The position numbers and the translations under genes were made by a program. Under the pieces are notes generated by a model that ran no database searches, was not told where the DNA came from, and was given only the letters and a program-made list of their open reading frames with translations. Source: Gammaproteobacteria bacterium (GTDB taxonomy: Bacteria > Pseudomonadota > Gammaproteobacteria > SZUA-229). From it: DNA of 14,070 nt. Every line of letters begins with the position of its first letter. Within the stretch, counting starts at the first letter, position 1. The DNA lies in NCBI GenBank assembly GCA_027858635.1, contig JAQICG010000418.1, positions 1-14,070 on the forward strand, in the 5' to 3' direction. Below, piece after piece: positions 1 to 7,060 of the stretch.

Positions 1-636
1 GGCCTGTTCGGCGGTCTGGCTTCGTCCACCGCCCTGACTCTGCATTTCTCACGCCTGTCTCATCGTAACAAAGCGCTCGAACCGATTCTGGCGATGGGAA
101 TTCTGCTCGCCTGCGGCACCATGTTCCCACGCATGCTGCTGGTCGCTAGTGTCATTCACCCTGAGCTGTTCAAACTGCTGCTGGTACCGGCGGCGGTGAT
201 GGCCTTTTTCAGCTATTCGCCCACCCTGTTTTACCTGCGCGCGCAGTCGCAAAAAAACACCGCTCCGGCGTCTTCTCTAACGAACCCTCTGGAACTCAAA
301 ACGGCACTGATGTTCGGGCTGCTGCTAGCGCTGGTGATGTTGCTGAGCAAAGCCCTGCAGCAGTGGTTTGGTGATGCCGGGGTACTGACACTGGCAGCAG
401 CCTCGGGCATCGCCGATGTAGACGCCATTACCTTATCGCTGGCGCACATGAGTGAGGATGGATTAATGCTGCATATAACCGTCACCGGCATCGTCATTGC
501 CGCAGCTGTCAACAGTATCTTCAAAGGCGGTATGGCCACTTTTGTAGGCGGTCATCACATCGGCCTTCGGGTTGGTTTACCGCTACTGGCCAGCGCCGTC
601 GGCGGGCTGCTAACAATCTGGTTAATGTTATGGTAA
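1..636 (+). CDS. MgtC/SapB family membrane protein, DUF4010 domain (5' partial)
   Basis: The reading frame is open from base 1 and ends at TAA 634-636, so only the last 211 residues are visible and the true start lies outside the window. The sequence is almost wholly hydrophobic, with about six membrane segments. It contains the Gly/Ala-rich stretches typical of the C-terminal DUF4010 half of MgtC/SapB-type proteins: GLFGGLASSTA at the start, ASGIADVDAI near residues 133-142 and VNSIFKGG near residues 171-178. Full-length relatives are about 400-430 residues, with an N-terminal MgtC/SapB domain followed by DUF4010. They are inner-membrane proteins whose biochemical role is not firmly established; MgtC itself is linked to magnesium limitation and ATP synthase control. 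The family call rests on recognised motifs; transport function is not shown. The next gene begins about 185 bases downstream on the same strand. Confidence 0.8.
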   Translation, partial: GLFGGLASSTALTLHFSRLSHRNKALEPILAMGILLACGTMFPRMLLVASVIHPELFKLLLVPAAVMAFFSYSPTLFYLRAQSQKNTAPASSLTNPLELKTALMFGLLLALVMLLSKALQQWFGDAGVLTLAAASGIADVDAITLSLAHMSEDGLMLHITVTGIVIAAAVNSIFKGGMATFVGGHHIGLRVGLPLLASAVGGLLTIWLMLW

Positions 637-821
637 GCCAGTCGCAGAGCATGGACGTTGCGTTTTCTCAATGACATCCTGAATCGACAGCATAGAATGT
701 TTTATTCTCAGCATCATAGAGACATCGATGCATTGAAAATAAAACTGCCGAAAAATCAGAATGAGGAATTATCATACTTAGATCATTTACATTATTAACA
801 CTGTTATTATCCACTTTTTTA

Positions 822-1316
822 ATGCTGGGTACCGTCCGCGCACAGGAGACACAAATACCGGAAGTCAAACAGGAAGGTAATCTGCACGTTTTGAAAATGT
901 CAGGGCTTTACCGCTTCCATAAAGTTATTGACATGCTGAAAGTACATCTGTTCGAAGAAGGCTGGATCGTGCGTGATATTCAGGATGTCGATGTCGCTAT
1001 GAGCAAACTCGGTAAACTGGTACCTAATAAAATCATACATGTATCCAAACCCCCTTATCTCATCGAAGCCGTTGAAAAGAATCAGATGAATGCACTTATT
1101 CAGACTCAGAGTATTATTGTTTATCATAAATATAAGGGTGACGAGGATGATGAAATAGATACCATCACCGATGATCCGGGTGAAATTGTAATAGCCTTTA
1201 TTGATCCGGTAAAAATGGCAAAATTCGTCAAACTTCCCGAAGCATCGAATACAAAAGAAACCCGGGAAGAGCTAAAAAAAGCCATAAAAGAAACAGCGCG
1301 ATTTTTTACGGAATAA
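822..1316 (+). CDS. Exported DUF302-like protein with abnormal start region
   Basis: The 164 residues from the first conventional ATG resemble DUF302: an early beta-alpha unit (FHKVIDMLKVHLFEEGWIV), a middle segment around KIIHVSKPPYLIEAV, and a strand region near SIIVYHKYKG followed by GEIVIAFIDPVKMA. No catalytic residues are known for the family. The frame is open upstream to a stop at 762-764. Bases 774-821 encode a hydrophobic stretch (LRSFTLLTLLLSTFLM) leading to a VRA|QE cleavage-like site, so the native protein probably carries a Sec signal peptide and acts in the periplasm. ATG 822 has no Shine-Dalgarno sequence and falls inside that signal peptide. The only nearby upstream ATG (761) is one base out of frame. 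Either a non-AUG start (ATA 774, behind GAGGA at 763-767) or a one-base insertion must be assumed. The family call is moderately sure; the start is unsure. Confidence 0.65.
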   Translation: MLGTVRAQETQIPEVKQEGNLHVLKMSGLYRFHKVIDMLKVHLFEEGWIVRDIQDVDVAMSKLGKLVPNKIIHVSKPPYLIEAVEKNQMNALIQTQSIIVYHKYKGDEDDEIDTITDDPGEIVIAFIDPVKMAKFVKLPEASNTKETREELKKAIKETARFFTE

Positions 1317-1334
1317 AATCTTACTAACATGGCG

Positions 1335-1442
1335 CATGGAAAGGATGCCCTTCAAACAAGACCGTCAGCAGCAGGGATGCTGCTGCCGAGCGTACCCGGA
1401 TGTATTCTCAGCGTGTCTTGATTGAAGGGCATCCTTTCCATG
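1335..1442. repeat. 108-bp palindromic intergenic element
   Basis: Arms 1335-1362 and 1415-1442 are inverted copies matching at 27 of 28 positions. The interior contains a second perfect hairpin, cagcagc (1366-1372) and gctgctg (1379-1385) around a six-base loop. Such nested palindromes between genes are typical of dispersed REP/MITE-like elements of gammaproteobacteria; that class assignment is from general knowledge and no second copy lies in this window. It follows the DUF302 stop by 18 bases and could also act as a transcription barrier or mRNA 3' end, although no T-run follows. Confidence 0.75.
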
Positions 1443-1514
1443 TGACTCAATAGTAATATACAGCCCGTAGAATAAAGACTGAGTGGAATTTTTTTGTAAT
1501 TGATGGCGGGGAGA

Positions 1515-1549
1515 GATTTATGGCAGTTCATTGATTTGCACCATAAATC
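1515..1549. other. Hairpin upstream of the 39-residue ORF
   Basis: A perfect 9-bp inverted repeat (gatttatgg 1515-1523, ccataaatc 1541-1549) surrounds a 17-base spacer, 34 bases before the start codon of the small membrane protein gene. It could be a 5' UTR structure or an operator. Nothing identifies a ligand or protein. Confidence 0.35.
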
Positions 1550-1582
1550 CTCCTGCATTTTTCACAACGAAGGGAACTTAAG

Positions 1583-1702
1583 ATGCTCAGGGATAAATCC
1601 AGCCGTAATATCCGGCAAATCAATAGTCCACACAGGACGATTATACTGATGATCAGCACATATCTCATTATGTCTGGAATCACTATGTATGCACCTGTTT
1701 AA
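1583..1702 (+). CDS. Predicted 39-residue single-pass membrane protein
   Basis: ATG 1583 is preceded by AAGGGA at 1570-1575 (7 bases away), a good ribosome binding site, and the frame closes at TAA 1700-1702. The product starts MLRDKSSRNIRQ, with a basic, polar first 18 residues (four Arg, one Lys, one His). It then has a continuous hydrophobic helix of about 20 residues (TIILMISTYLIMSGITMYA) and ends in PV. This is the charge layout of a small inner-membrane protein with a cytoplasmic N terminus. I do not recognise a family. The gene lies alone between two palindromic elements with no close co-oriented neighbour downstream. It may be a small regulator or subunit of a membrane complex, but no function can be assigned. 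A chance ORF is possible; the ribosome binding site and the clean basic/hydrophobic split argue against it. Confidence 0.5.
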   Translation: MLRDKSSRNIRQINSPHRTIILMISTYLIMSGITMYAPV

Positions 1703-1739
1703 TTGTCATTGTCACGTAAATGCCACCATTTAAAAAGAC

Positions 1740-1821
1740 TAGGAGGCTGTCGGATTCAGAATGAATTGGCTGCAGAAGTGGGAGAGCGGCCCCAAATTCC
1801 CCTAAACCCGACAGCCTCCTA
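1740..1821. mobile_element. Short MITE-like element with 12-bp terminal inverted repeats and TA duplication
   Basis: ggaggctgtcgg (1742-1753) and ccgacagcctcc (1808-1819) are perfect inverted repeats. Each outer end is bounded by TA (1740-1741 and 1820-1821), which fits a TA target-site duplication. The 78-bp body has no ORF and would need a transposase supplied elsewhere. TA duplication is the habit of the IS630/Tc1-mariner group and of some IS5 members, but the parent IS cannot be named from the ends alone. A simple long hairpin is the alternative reading. Confidence 0.5.
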
Positions 1822-1994
1822 ATTTTTAAATAGTAGTGGTATTCGGCCGGGACTTTAAATCGGGAGACATAAACTGCTTAACAATAAAAAACTAAAATAA
1901 TGATCCGTTAAACCACTAATGTTCTCCTGCATTTCATGTGACAGCGTCACCGGCGTCTTACAAATTTTTTTAACGAGGATGTTTAATAATCTAT

Positions 1995-2903
1995 TTAAGT
2001 AAGCAGACCTGCCTGTTTTACCATCTGACTGGCATAGCCCCATTCATTGTCGTACCAGCTCATAATCTTTACGAGGTCGCCATCAATAACTTGTGTGCTG
2101 TTGAGGTCTACAACTGAAGCTCTCGGATCCATGATGATGTCAGATGAGACTATCGGTTCTTCGGCTGCACCTAAAACACCTTGGTAACGTTGGCTATTCT
2201 GCTCTTCTCGAAAAATGTTGTTGATCTCTTCGACAGTGGTAGCGCGTTCAGTTACGAAGGTCATGTCAGCGATTGAACCTACAGCAACGGGTGTGCGGAT
2301 GGGGATGCCATCAAACAAATTTTTATACTGAGGCAGTACATCTATGGTAGTCGTTGATGTGCCTGTGGACGTGGATATGAAATTGACTGCGGCAGCTTTA
2401 ACGCCCAAATGTCGTAACATAATCTCGGCGACAGGCGCAATGCAGTTTGTGGTGCAGCTTGTAGTGGAAAATACGTCTTTGTGCCCATCATCCAGCTGGT
2501 TAACGCCGTAAATAACAGAGGCAACATCTTCGTCCTTTGCCGGGGCTGAGAGCATGACGTGTTTGGTGTCGGCCTTAAGGTGTTTAAGCAGGTCGTCACG
2601 ATGACGAAATATGCCAGTACATTCGAATACAATATCAATATTCAGTTCTTTCCACGGTAATACCGCGAGGTCGGTTTCGTTAAAGGTGCTAATTTTTTTA
2701 TCAGCGATGATCAGGTCATCACCTTCATTGTTTACAGATTCACTGTAACGGCCATAAACCGAATCATAGCGTAACAGGGAAACAAGATTATTGATCGAGG
2801 TCTGAGCATTGATGGCGACCAGTTCGAGATCAGGTGTTTGCTGGATAATTTTAAGTACGGCGCGACCAATGCGTCCCAGTCCGATGATTGCTACTTTAGT
2901 CAT
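1995..2903 (-). CDS. GAPDH-like protein lacking the catalytic-His/S-loop segment
   Basis: This 302-residue protein has the type I glyceraldehyde-3-phosphate dehydrogenase order. It shows a Rossmann start with GLGRIGR at residues 8-14, ECTGIFR at 94-100, the nucleophile motif STTSCTTNC with Cys150, GIPIRTPV around 199-206 including the phosphate-binding Arg, and WYDNEWGY at 283-290. Normal family members have about 330-340 residues. The missing part is precise. After GVKA (167-170) the text jumps to AVNFISTSTG, so the roughly 28 residues that carry TTxHSYT (catalytic His, about residue 176 in the family) and the S-loop are absent, in frame. The usual Asp after 'IN' in the NAD-binding fold is Ala33. 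The phosphorylating reaction should be crippled; a non-canonical or Cys-based role, or an inactive gene with a deletion, are both open. The start ATG 2903 gives the canonical N terminus. It is transcribed away from the thiol peroxidase gene. Confidence 0.85.
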   Translation of the reverse strand: MTKVAIIGLGRIGRAVLKIIQQTPDLELVAINAQTSINNLVSLLRYDSVYGRYSESVNNEGDDLIIADKKISTFNETDLAVLPWKELNIDIVFECTGIFRHRDDLLKHLKADTKHVMLSAPAKDEDVASVIYGVNQLDDGHKDVFSTTSCTTNCIAPVAEIMLRHLGVKAAAVNFISTSTGTSTTTIDVLPQYKNLFDGIPIRTPVAVGSIADMTFVTERATTVEEINNIFREEQNSQRYQGVLGAAEEPIVSSDIIMDPRASVVDLNSTQVIDGDLVKIMSWYDNEWGYASQMVKQAGLLT

Positions 2904-3281
2904 GAGTGTCTCTACTATGATTTATATCGCGATGAGTATTAAGTAGATTGATGTTGGTAACATTTAAAGGTTAACAATGACAGCAGCTATTAGAAACAGC
3001 ATTGAAATTTCTCAACATCTTGTGATTTTCGATGAAATTAACCGCAAGGTGTTGATTTATAAGCAGTTGATTTATTCAAGTAAATGCCGGACTGCTAAAC
3101 GCTTGAATATCGTTTGTTTTGGCCATCTGTACATAATGATACCCATCTTAAAAGCATGCTTAATATATGGACATGTATCCCGCCTTCTGATTTACAATGT
3201 TTTCAAATTTTATGCATCGGCTAGGTACCTCATCATGAATAGCCGATAATTATTGTCACAAACTATCTACGGAGAATGCTG
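2904..3281. other. Divergent AT-rich intergenic region between gap-like and tpx genes
   Basis: This 378-base region separates two divergent start codons and should hold both promoters. Visible structure: the palindrome atcgcgat about 20 bases upstream of the GAPDH-like start, and two direct copies of gttgatttat at 3051-3060 and 3066-3075. A 90-codon frame (2977-3249, +) exists behind an AAAGG, but its composition is unconvincing. No confident promoter or known operator could be assigned. Confidence 0.4.
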
Positions 3282-3788
3282 ATGGCGAATATTACTTTAG
3301 AAGTCAACCCCATTCACACCAACGGAGATCTTCCTGAAATTAGCGACGATGCACCTGCTGTTATCCTTGTGGATAAAGATTTAAACGATGTGGGTCTTGA
3401 TCAGTATAAATCCAGAAAAAAACTACTCAACATTGTGCCGAGTATTGATACCGGTGTATGCGCTGCATCCACTATAAAATTTAATGAGCAAGCTGCTGGT
3501 CTTTCTGATTCTATAGTGTTAGTGGTTTCGGCTGATCTTCCATTTGCTCAGGCCCGGTTTGTTCAGGAAAATAACATAGAGCATGTGACCATGCTTTCGA
3601 TGATGCGCAATCGAAATTTTGCTCAGGATTACGGCGTATTAATTACCGATGGCCCACTAGCCGGCATTGCGGCACGTGCCGTAGTAGTGCTCGATGAAAA
3701 AAACAGAGTTCTTTATACTGAAATGGTGCCGGAAATTTCACAAGAGCCCGATTATGAATCTGCGATGTCGGCTTTGAGTAAATTGTAA
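3282..3788 (+). CDS. tpx: Thiol peroxidase Tpx, single-cysteine variant
   Basis: The 168-residue product is an atypical 2-Cys peroxiredoxin of the Tpx family, which reduces H2O2 and alkyl hydroperoxides with thioredoxin in the cytoplasm. Family landmarks: MANITL start, NPIHT at 9-13, LNIVPSIDTGVCAAS with Thr57 and peroxidatic Cys60, SADLPFAQARF at 83-93, DGPLAGIAARAVVVLD and the EPDYE tail. The resolving Cys that follows ARF in Escherichia coli Tpx (SRFCG) is Val94 here, and no other Cys exists, so the intramolecular disulphide cannot form. ATG 3282 is chosen over ATG 3276 because GGAG at 3271-3274 is 7 bases from 3282 but only 1 from 3276. The gene diverges from the GAPDH-like gene. A 1-Cys mechanism with an external thiol is the simplest inference. 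Confidence 0.93.
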   Translation: MANITLEVNPIHTNGDLPEISDDAPAVILVDKDLNDVGLDQYKSRKKLLNIVPSIDTGVCAASTIKFNEQAAGLSDSIVLVVSADLPFAQARFVQENNIEHVTMLSMMRNRNFAQDYGVLITDGPLAGIAARAVVVLDEKNRVLYTEMVPEISQEPDYESAMSALSKL

Positions 3789-3805
3789 ATAGGTAAAATG
3801 CATTG

Positions 3806-3841
3806 TCACTTTAGAAGTTAATGGTCAGGTTTTTAAAGTGA
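3806..3841 (+). terminator. Weak stem-loop after tpx
   Basis: tcacttta (3806-3813) and taaagtga (3834-3841) form an 8-bp A/T-rich stem with a 20-base loop, 17 bases after the tpx stop; a T-rich tract follows some 15 bases later. It is a poor intrinsic terminator by shape. Confidence 0.25.
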
Positions 3842-3929
3842 TAGTGCAGGCTTTTATTAAATTTTTATGTAAGAACTCGTATATTTAACTGCTGAATATC
3901 TTTTTAGCGTTTCATTTGTCTCATCATTT

Positions 3930-3954
3930 GTTGGGGTTCGTGCCTCACCCCAAC
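3930..3954. repeat. 25-bp REP-like hairpin, copy A
   Basis: An imperfect palindrome with arms gttggggt and accccaac around a 9-base loop. Its reverse complement matches 12349-12373 at 24 of 25 positions, so it is a dispersed element. This copy overlaps the 3' end of the SpoIIAA-like gene on the minus strand and supplies its last codons and its TGA stop. Confidence 0.8.
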
Positions 3955-4286
3955 GGCCTTGCGGTTTGAATCCAATGGCGGGCTTTGTCGATCTGATCCA
4001 GTGAGAACAGGCGGGCTTTGGCGTTCACCAATGGGATGATCATTGCGCCTAGCCATTTAATCCATCCCTGATCTGCGACGATGGCGATTTGCGAAATATC
4101 TTTCTGGTATTTTGGCCCCAGTTTCAAATCATCCATTATGACTTTGGGTTCCATTCTTCCGATTGTTTTTATGATTTCAATGAGTCGGATTTCTTTCACC
4201 GCTTTGTCTGACTCGATACGGCTCATCTCTCCATCAAGAATGAATTCGATAATATTGCTGTTTTCAGTTTGATGTGTTGACAGCAT
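3945..4286 (-). CDS. SpoIIAA-like (STAS/SEC14-type fold) protein
   Basis: The 113-residue product matches the SpoIIAA-like family (formerly DUF3478). The N-terminal strand/helix unit is NIIEFILDGEMSRIESDKAV. A weak middle follows, and then the characteristic C-terminal half: VIMDDLKLGPKYQKDISQIAIVADQGWIKWLGAMI, with the conserved IA(I/V)V..(Q/R)W pattern, and the closing LFSLDQIDKARHWI. Relatives are small soluble proteins often found beside transport or stress genes; their ligand is unknown. ATG 4286 is selected because GGAG lies 5 bases upstream. A longer frame exists but runs into the ATPase gene. The gene follows the P-type ATPase by 83 bases on the same strand. The final PLG-stop comes from the REP-like repeat, so the C terminus may have been changed by insertion of that repeat. 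Confidence 0.8.
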   Translation of the reverse strand: MLSTHQTENSNIIEFILDGEMSRIESDKAVKEIRLIEIIKTIGRMEPKVIMDDLKLGPKYQKDISQIAIVADQGWIKWLGAMIIPLVNAKARLFSLDQIDKARHWIQTARPLG

Positions 4287-4330
4287 GCTGTCTCCGTTGT
4301 TGTTAATAATTAACGCCAGATGATTCAATG

Positions 4331-4360
4331 GCCGGACTGTGCAGGGGTGCAGCGTCCGGC
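4331..4360. other. Hairpin between ATPase and SpoIIAA-like genes
   Basis: gccggac (4331-4337) and gtccggc (4354-4360) form a 7-bp GC-rich stem, with an inner tgca/tgca pairing after two mismatched bases and a gggg loop. It sits 10 bases beyond the ATPase stop. No T-run follows on the minus strand, so it may stabilise the upstream mRNA or attenuate read-through rather than terminate strongly. Confidence 0.45.
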
Positions 4361-4369
4361 ATCGCTTTA

Positions 4370-7060
4370 TTACTTGTCGGTGTACTTTGCCGCTTCCCAG
4401 CCGATGCCCGCCAGTTTCATTAGCTGCACGACGATGAGCGGTAACAGAGAAAAACTGATAATTAATAACCAACCGGTGGCATCGGGTGCATGTACCGACA
4501 ACACACTGGCCAGTAACGGGATGTATGTGGCGGCGAGGAGCAGGAGAATACCGACGATGATCGAGATCCAGACATAGTGGTTAGTGGTGACTTCGTTGAC
4601 GAACATGGGTGAGGCGGTGTTGCGCATGTTGAAAACATGCCACAGGCGCGCGAAGCCGAAAGTAAGAAAGGAGAGGGTGACCGCTTGCGATGAGCTCATC
4701 GCAAGCCAGAGCAGGGCAAGCGCAAACACGCCGAGCACCGCTGCGGCAATCAGTGCGGCGTAACCGCCGATGGCGACCCAGTGACGACCTAACAGAATCG
4801 ATTCTCCGGTTTCACGGGGCGGCTGTTGCATGACCCGTTTTTCACTGCGGTTCAGGCCGAGGGCGAGCGCGGGCATGACATCGGAGACAAAGTTAATGTA
4901 GAGGATTTGCAGCGGCAGCATGGGCAGGTGAGCGGCCACCAGCGCGGCGGCTGAGATAGCCATGATTTCGCCTAAATTGCCTGATAACAGATAGATGATA
5001 AAGCGGCGAATGTTATTAAAAATGGTGCGGCCATGTTCGATGGCAACAACAATGGTGGCGAAGTTGTCGTCCTTGAGCACCATGTCGGCGGCCTCTCTGG
5101 CCACCTCGGTGCCGCGTTGGCCCATGGCAATGCCGATGTCGGCTTTCTTCAGGCCGGGCGCGTCATTGACGCCATCGCCGGTCATTCCCACTACGTGGCC
5201 GGCTTTCTGAAACAGGCCGATAAGGTCAAGCTTCTGCTCGGGGCTGATGCGGCTGAAAACGCTGTTTTCCAGCAGTTCCCGGCATTCGTCCTCGCTGATA
5301 TACTTCAGGTCCTTGAGCTCGGAGGCAATCACCGGCGGCCTGTCGCTGTGTCTCAGACCTATCTCCGCGGCTATGGCTGCGGCGGTGGCTGGGTGATCGC
5401 CCGTGCCCATGACGATGCGAATGCCGGCTTTCTGACAGGTGGCAATGGTCTCGCTGATGCCCTTGCGCGGCGGGTCATAAAGCCCGGCCAACGCTACCAG
5501 TGTGAGCTCTTCATAAGGTTCGGCCTGCTGGTCGTCGACGGTTTTTTGCGCCAGCACCAGCATGCGCAGGCCATCACCCGCCAGTTCGTCGCCGCGTTCA
5601 CGCCAGCGTTGCCTGGCTTCGTCATCGAGCGGCTGTTCGCCATCAGCTGTCAGTACCTGCGTGCAGCAATCGATGACGGCTTCGGGGGCGCCTTTTACGG
5701 CCACCCGATAACGTCCATCGCGTTCATGAAAGGTGGCCATCATTTTAACTGCGTGATCGAAACTTTCCTCACGCACTTCTGGCTGTTCGTCGAGCAGGGC
5801 GCTGCGAGCGATATTCACACCGGAGGCCGCTTCGAGAAAAGCCACTTCGGTGGGATCTCCCACAGCGCTGTCATCCTCGAAACTGGCGTTGTTGCAGAGC
5901 GCGCCCACTTCCAGTGCCGCCCTGAGTTCAGGCGTGTCATCGGGTTTAAGAGGCTCATCATCGAGACTGAAACCGCTGTCGTCCTCCAGCCTCAGAGTGC
6001 CGCGCTCCAGCGCAAGGCGGGCGAGGGTTATGTGGTTTTCAGTGAGGGTGCCGGTCTTGTCGGTGAAGATAAGATCAGCCGCGCCCAGCGTCTCGACCGC
6101 GGACAGGCGTTTGACCACGGCATTACGCCGGGCCATGCGCCGCATGCCCTGGGCCAGCGCCAGTGTGGCCACTACCGGCAGCCCTTCCGGTACCGCCGCA
6201 ATGGCCAGAGCGATGGCCGTTTCCAGCATAACCACCAGGTCCTTGCCAGCAACATAACCGGAACCGGCAACAATGACCGCGATGCCCAGAGTCAGCCAGA
6301 CCAGGCGATGACCCAGCGCATTCAGCCGTTTCTCCAGCGGGGTGATGGACTGTTCGGCCTTTTCGACCAGCTGAGAGACGTGGCCGATTTCGGTTTGCAT
6401 GGCGGTGGCCACCACCACGCCGTGACCGGAACCCTGAGTCACCGCAGTGCCTTTGTAGACCATATTACTGCGATCTCCCAGGGCAACATCCTCATCGGCT
6501 ATGGCATCGATATTTTTGTCCGCCGCCACCGATTCGCCGGTTAAAGCCGCTTCGTCGCATTGCAGGCTGTTGGCTTCGAGCAACCTTAAATCTGCGGCGA
6601 TCATATCACCCGCTTCCAGCAGCACTATGTCTCCGGGCACCAGTTCATTGGCGGAAATTTCTTTATCCTCGCCGTCTCGGCGCACCCGCACTGTGGACTC
6701 GCTAATCCGTTGCAATGCTTCCATGGCTCGGGTCGCGCGAAACTCCATGGCAAAACCAATGATGGTGTTGACGACAATGGCGGCAGCGATGGCCAGCGCT
6801 TCGATCATACGTTCGAATAGGGCGGCGGCCAGGCTGGCACTGAGCAGCAATATCACCACGACGCTCTTGAGCTGATCCAGCAGGATATGCCATGACGGCC
6901 GACTGGTGGATTCGCGCAATCGGTTCGGGCCGTATTGCTCGTGCCGTTTCGTAACTTCATGATTATCAAGGCCGCGCCCGCTATCAACCTCGGCGCGGGC
7001 CAAAATCTCGTCAACCGATTTATTCCAGGGCTGCTGAGTTATTTCTGAAGTGCTGCTCAT
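4370..7060 (-). CDS. P2-type cation-transporting ATPase (Ca2+-ATPase-like)
   Basis: An 896-residue P-type ATPase of the inner membrane. Motifs in order: TGES at 174-177 (actuator), PEGLP at 291-295 (M4), DKTGTLT at 334-340 with phosphorylated Asp334, KGAPE at 456-460 (nucleotide domain), DPPR at 529-532, GTGD at 552-555 and MTGDGVNDAP at 626-635 (Mg2+/hinge). In the membrane core, Glu292, Asn695 and Glu698 (GNLGE, M5) and Asn723, Ser726 and Asp727 (NFVSD, M6) line up with the Ca2+ ligands of SERCA-type pumps. The acidic M8 ligand is not evident. There is no N-terminal heavy-metal domain, which argues against copper or zinc pumps. Export of Ca2+, Mn2+ or a related cation is likely; the ion is not certain. 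ATG 7060 overlaps the PAP2 stop by four bases (ATGA), so the two genes are translationally coupled. Confidence 0.93.
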   Translation of the reverse strand: MSSTSEITQQPWNKSVDEILARAEVDSGRGLDNHEVTKRHEQYGPNRLRESTSRPSWHILLDQLKSVVVILLLSASLAAALFERMIEALAIAAAIVVNTIIGFAMEFRATRAMEALQRISESTVRVRRDGEDKEISANELVPGDIVLLEAGDMIAADLRLLEANSLQCDEAALTGESVAADKNIDAIADEDVALGDRSNMVYKGTAVTQGSGHGVVVATAMQTEIGHVSQLVEKAEQSITPLEKRLNALGHRLVWLTLGIAVIVAGSGYVAGKDLVVMLETAIALAIAAVPEGLPVVATLALAQGMRRMARRNAVVKRLSAVETLGAADLIFTDKTGTLTENHITLARLALERGTLRLEDDSGFSLDDEPLKPDDTPELRAALEVGALCNNASFEDDSAVGDPTEVAFLEAASGVNIARSALLDEQPEVREESFDHAVKMMATFHERDGRYRVAVKGAPEAVIDCCTQVLTADGEQPLDDEARQRWRERGDELAGDGLRMLVLAQKTVDDQQAEPYEELTLVALAGLYDPPRKGISETIATCQKAGIRIVMGTGDHPATAAAIAAEIGLRHSDRPPVIASELKDLKYISEDECRELLENSVFSRISPEQKLDLIGLFQKAGHVVGMTGDGVNDAPGLKKADIGIAMGQRGTEVAREAADMVLKDDNFATIVVAIEHGRTIFNNIRRFIIYLLSGNLGEIMAISAAALVAAHLPMLPLQILYINFVSDVMPALALGLNRSEKRVMQQPPRETGESILLGRHWVAIGGYAALIAAAVLGVFALALLWLAMSSSQAVTLSFLTFGFARLWHVFNMRNTASPMFVNEVTTNHYVWISIIVGILLLLAATYIPLLASVLSVHAPDATGWLLIISFSLLPLIVVQLMKLAGIGWEAAKYTDK

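Noticed and set aside
1515..1542. Possible sigma-54 promoter (tggca...ttgca)
   Set aside because: The GG and GC elements are 14 bases apart rather than the required 10.
1352..1558. 68-codon minus-strand frame over the palindromic element
   Set aside because: It is composed of repeat DNA and lacks a ribosome binding site.
2977..3249. 90-codon frame with an AAAGG before its ATG, between the gap-like and tpx genes
   Set aside because: Composition is irregular, no domain or homologous motif is recognisable, and it fills the divergent promoter region; likely chance.
5033..6544. 503-codon frame opposite the P-type ATPase
   Set aside because: A long antisense shadow produced by the GC-rich codon use of the ATPase gene; the minus-strand frame has every P-type ATPase motif.
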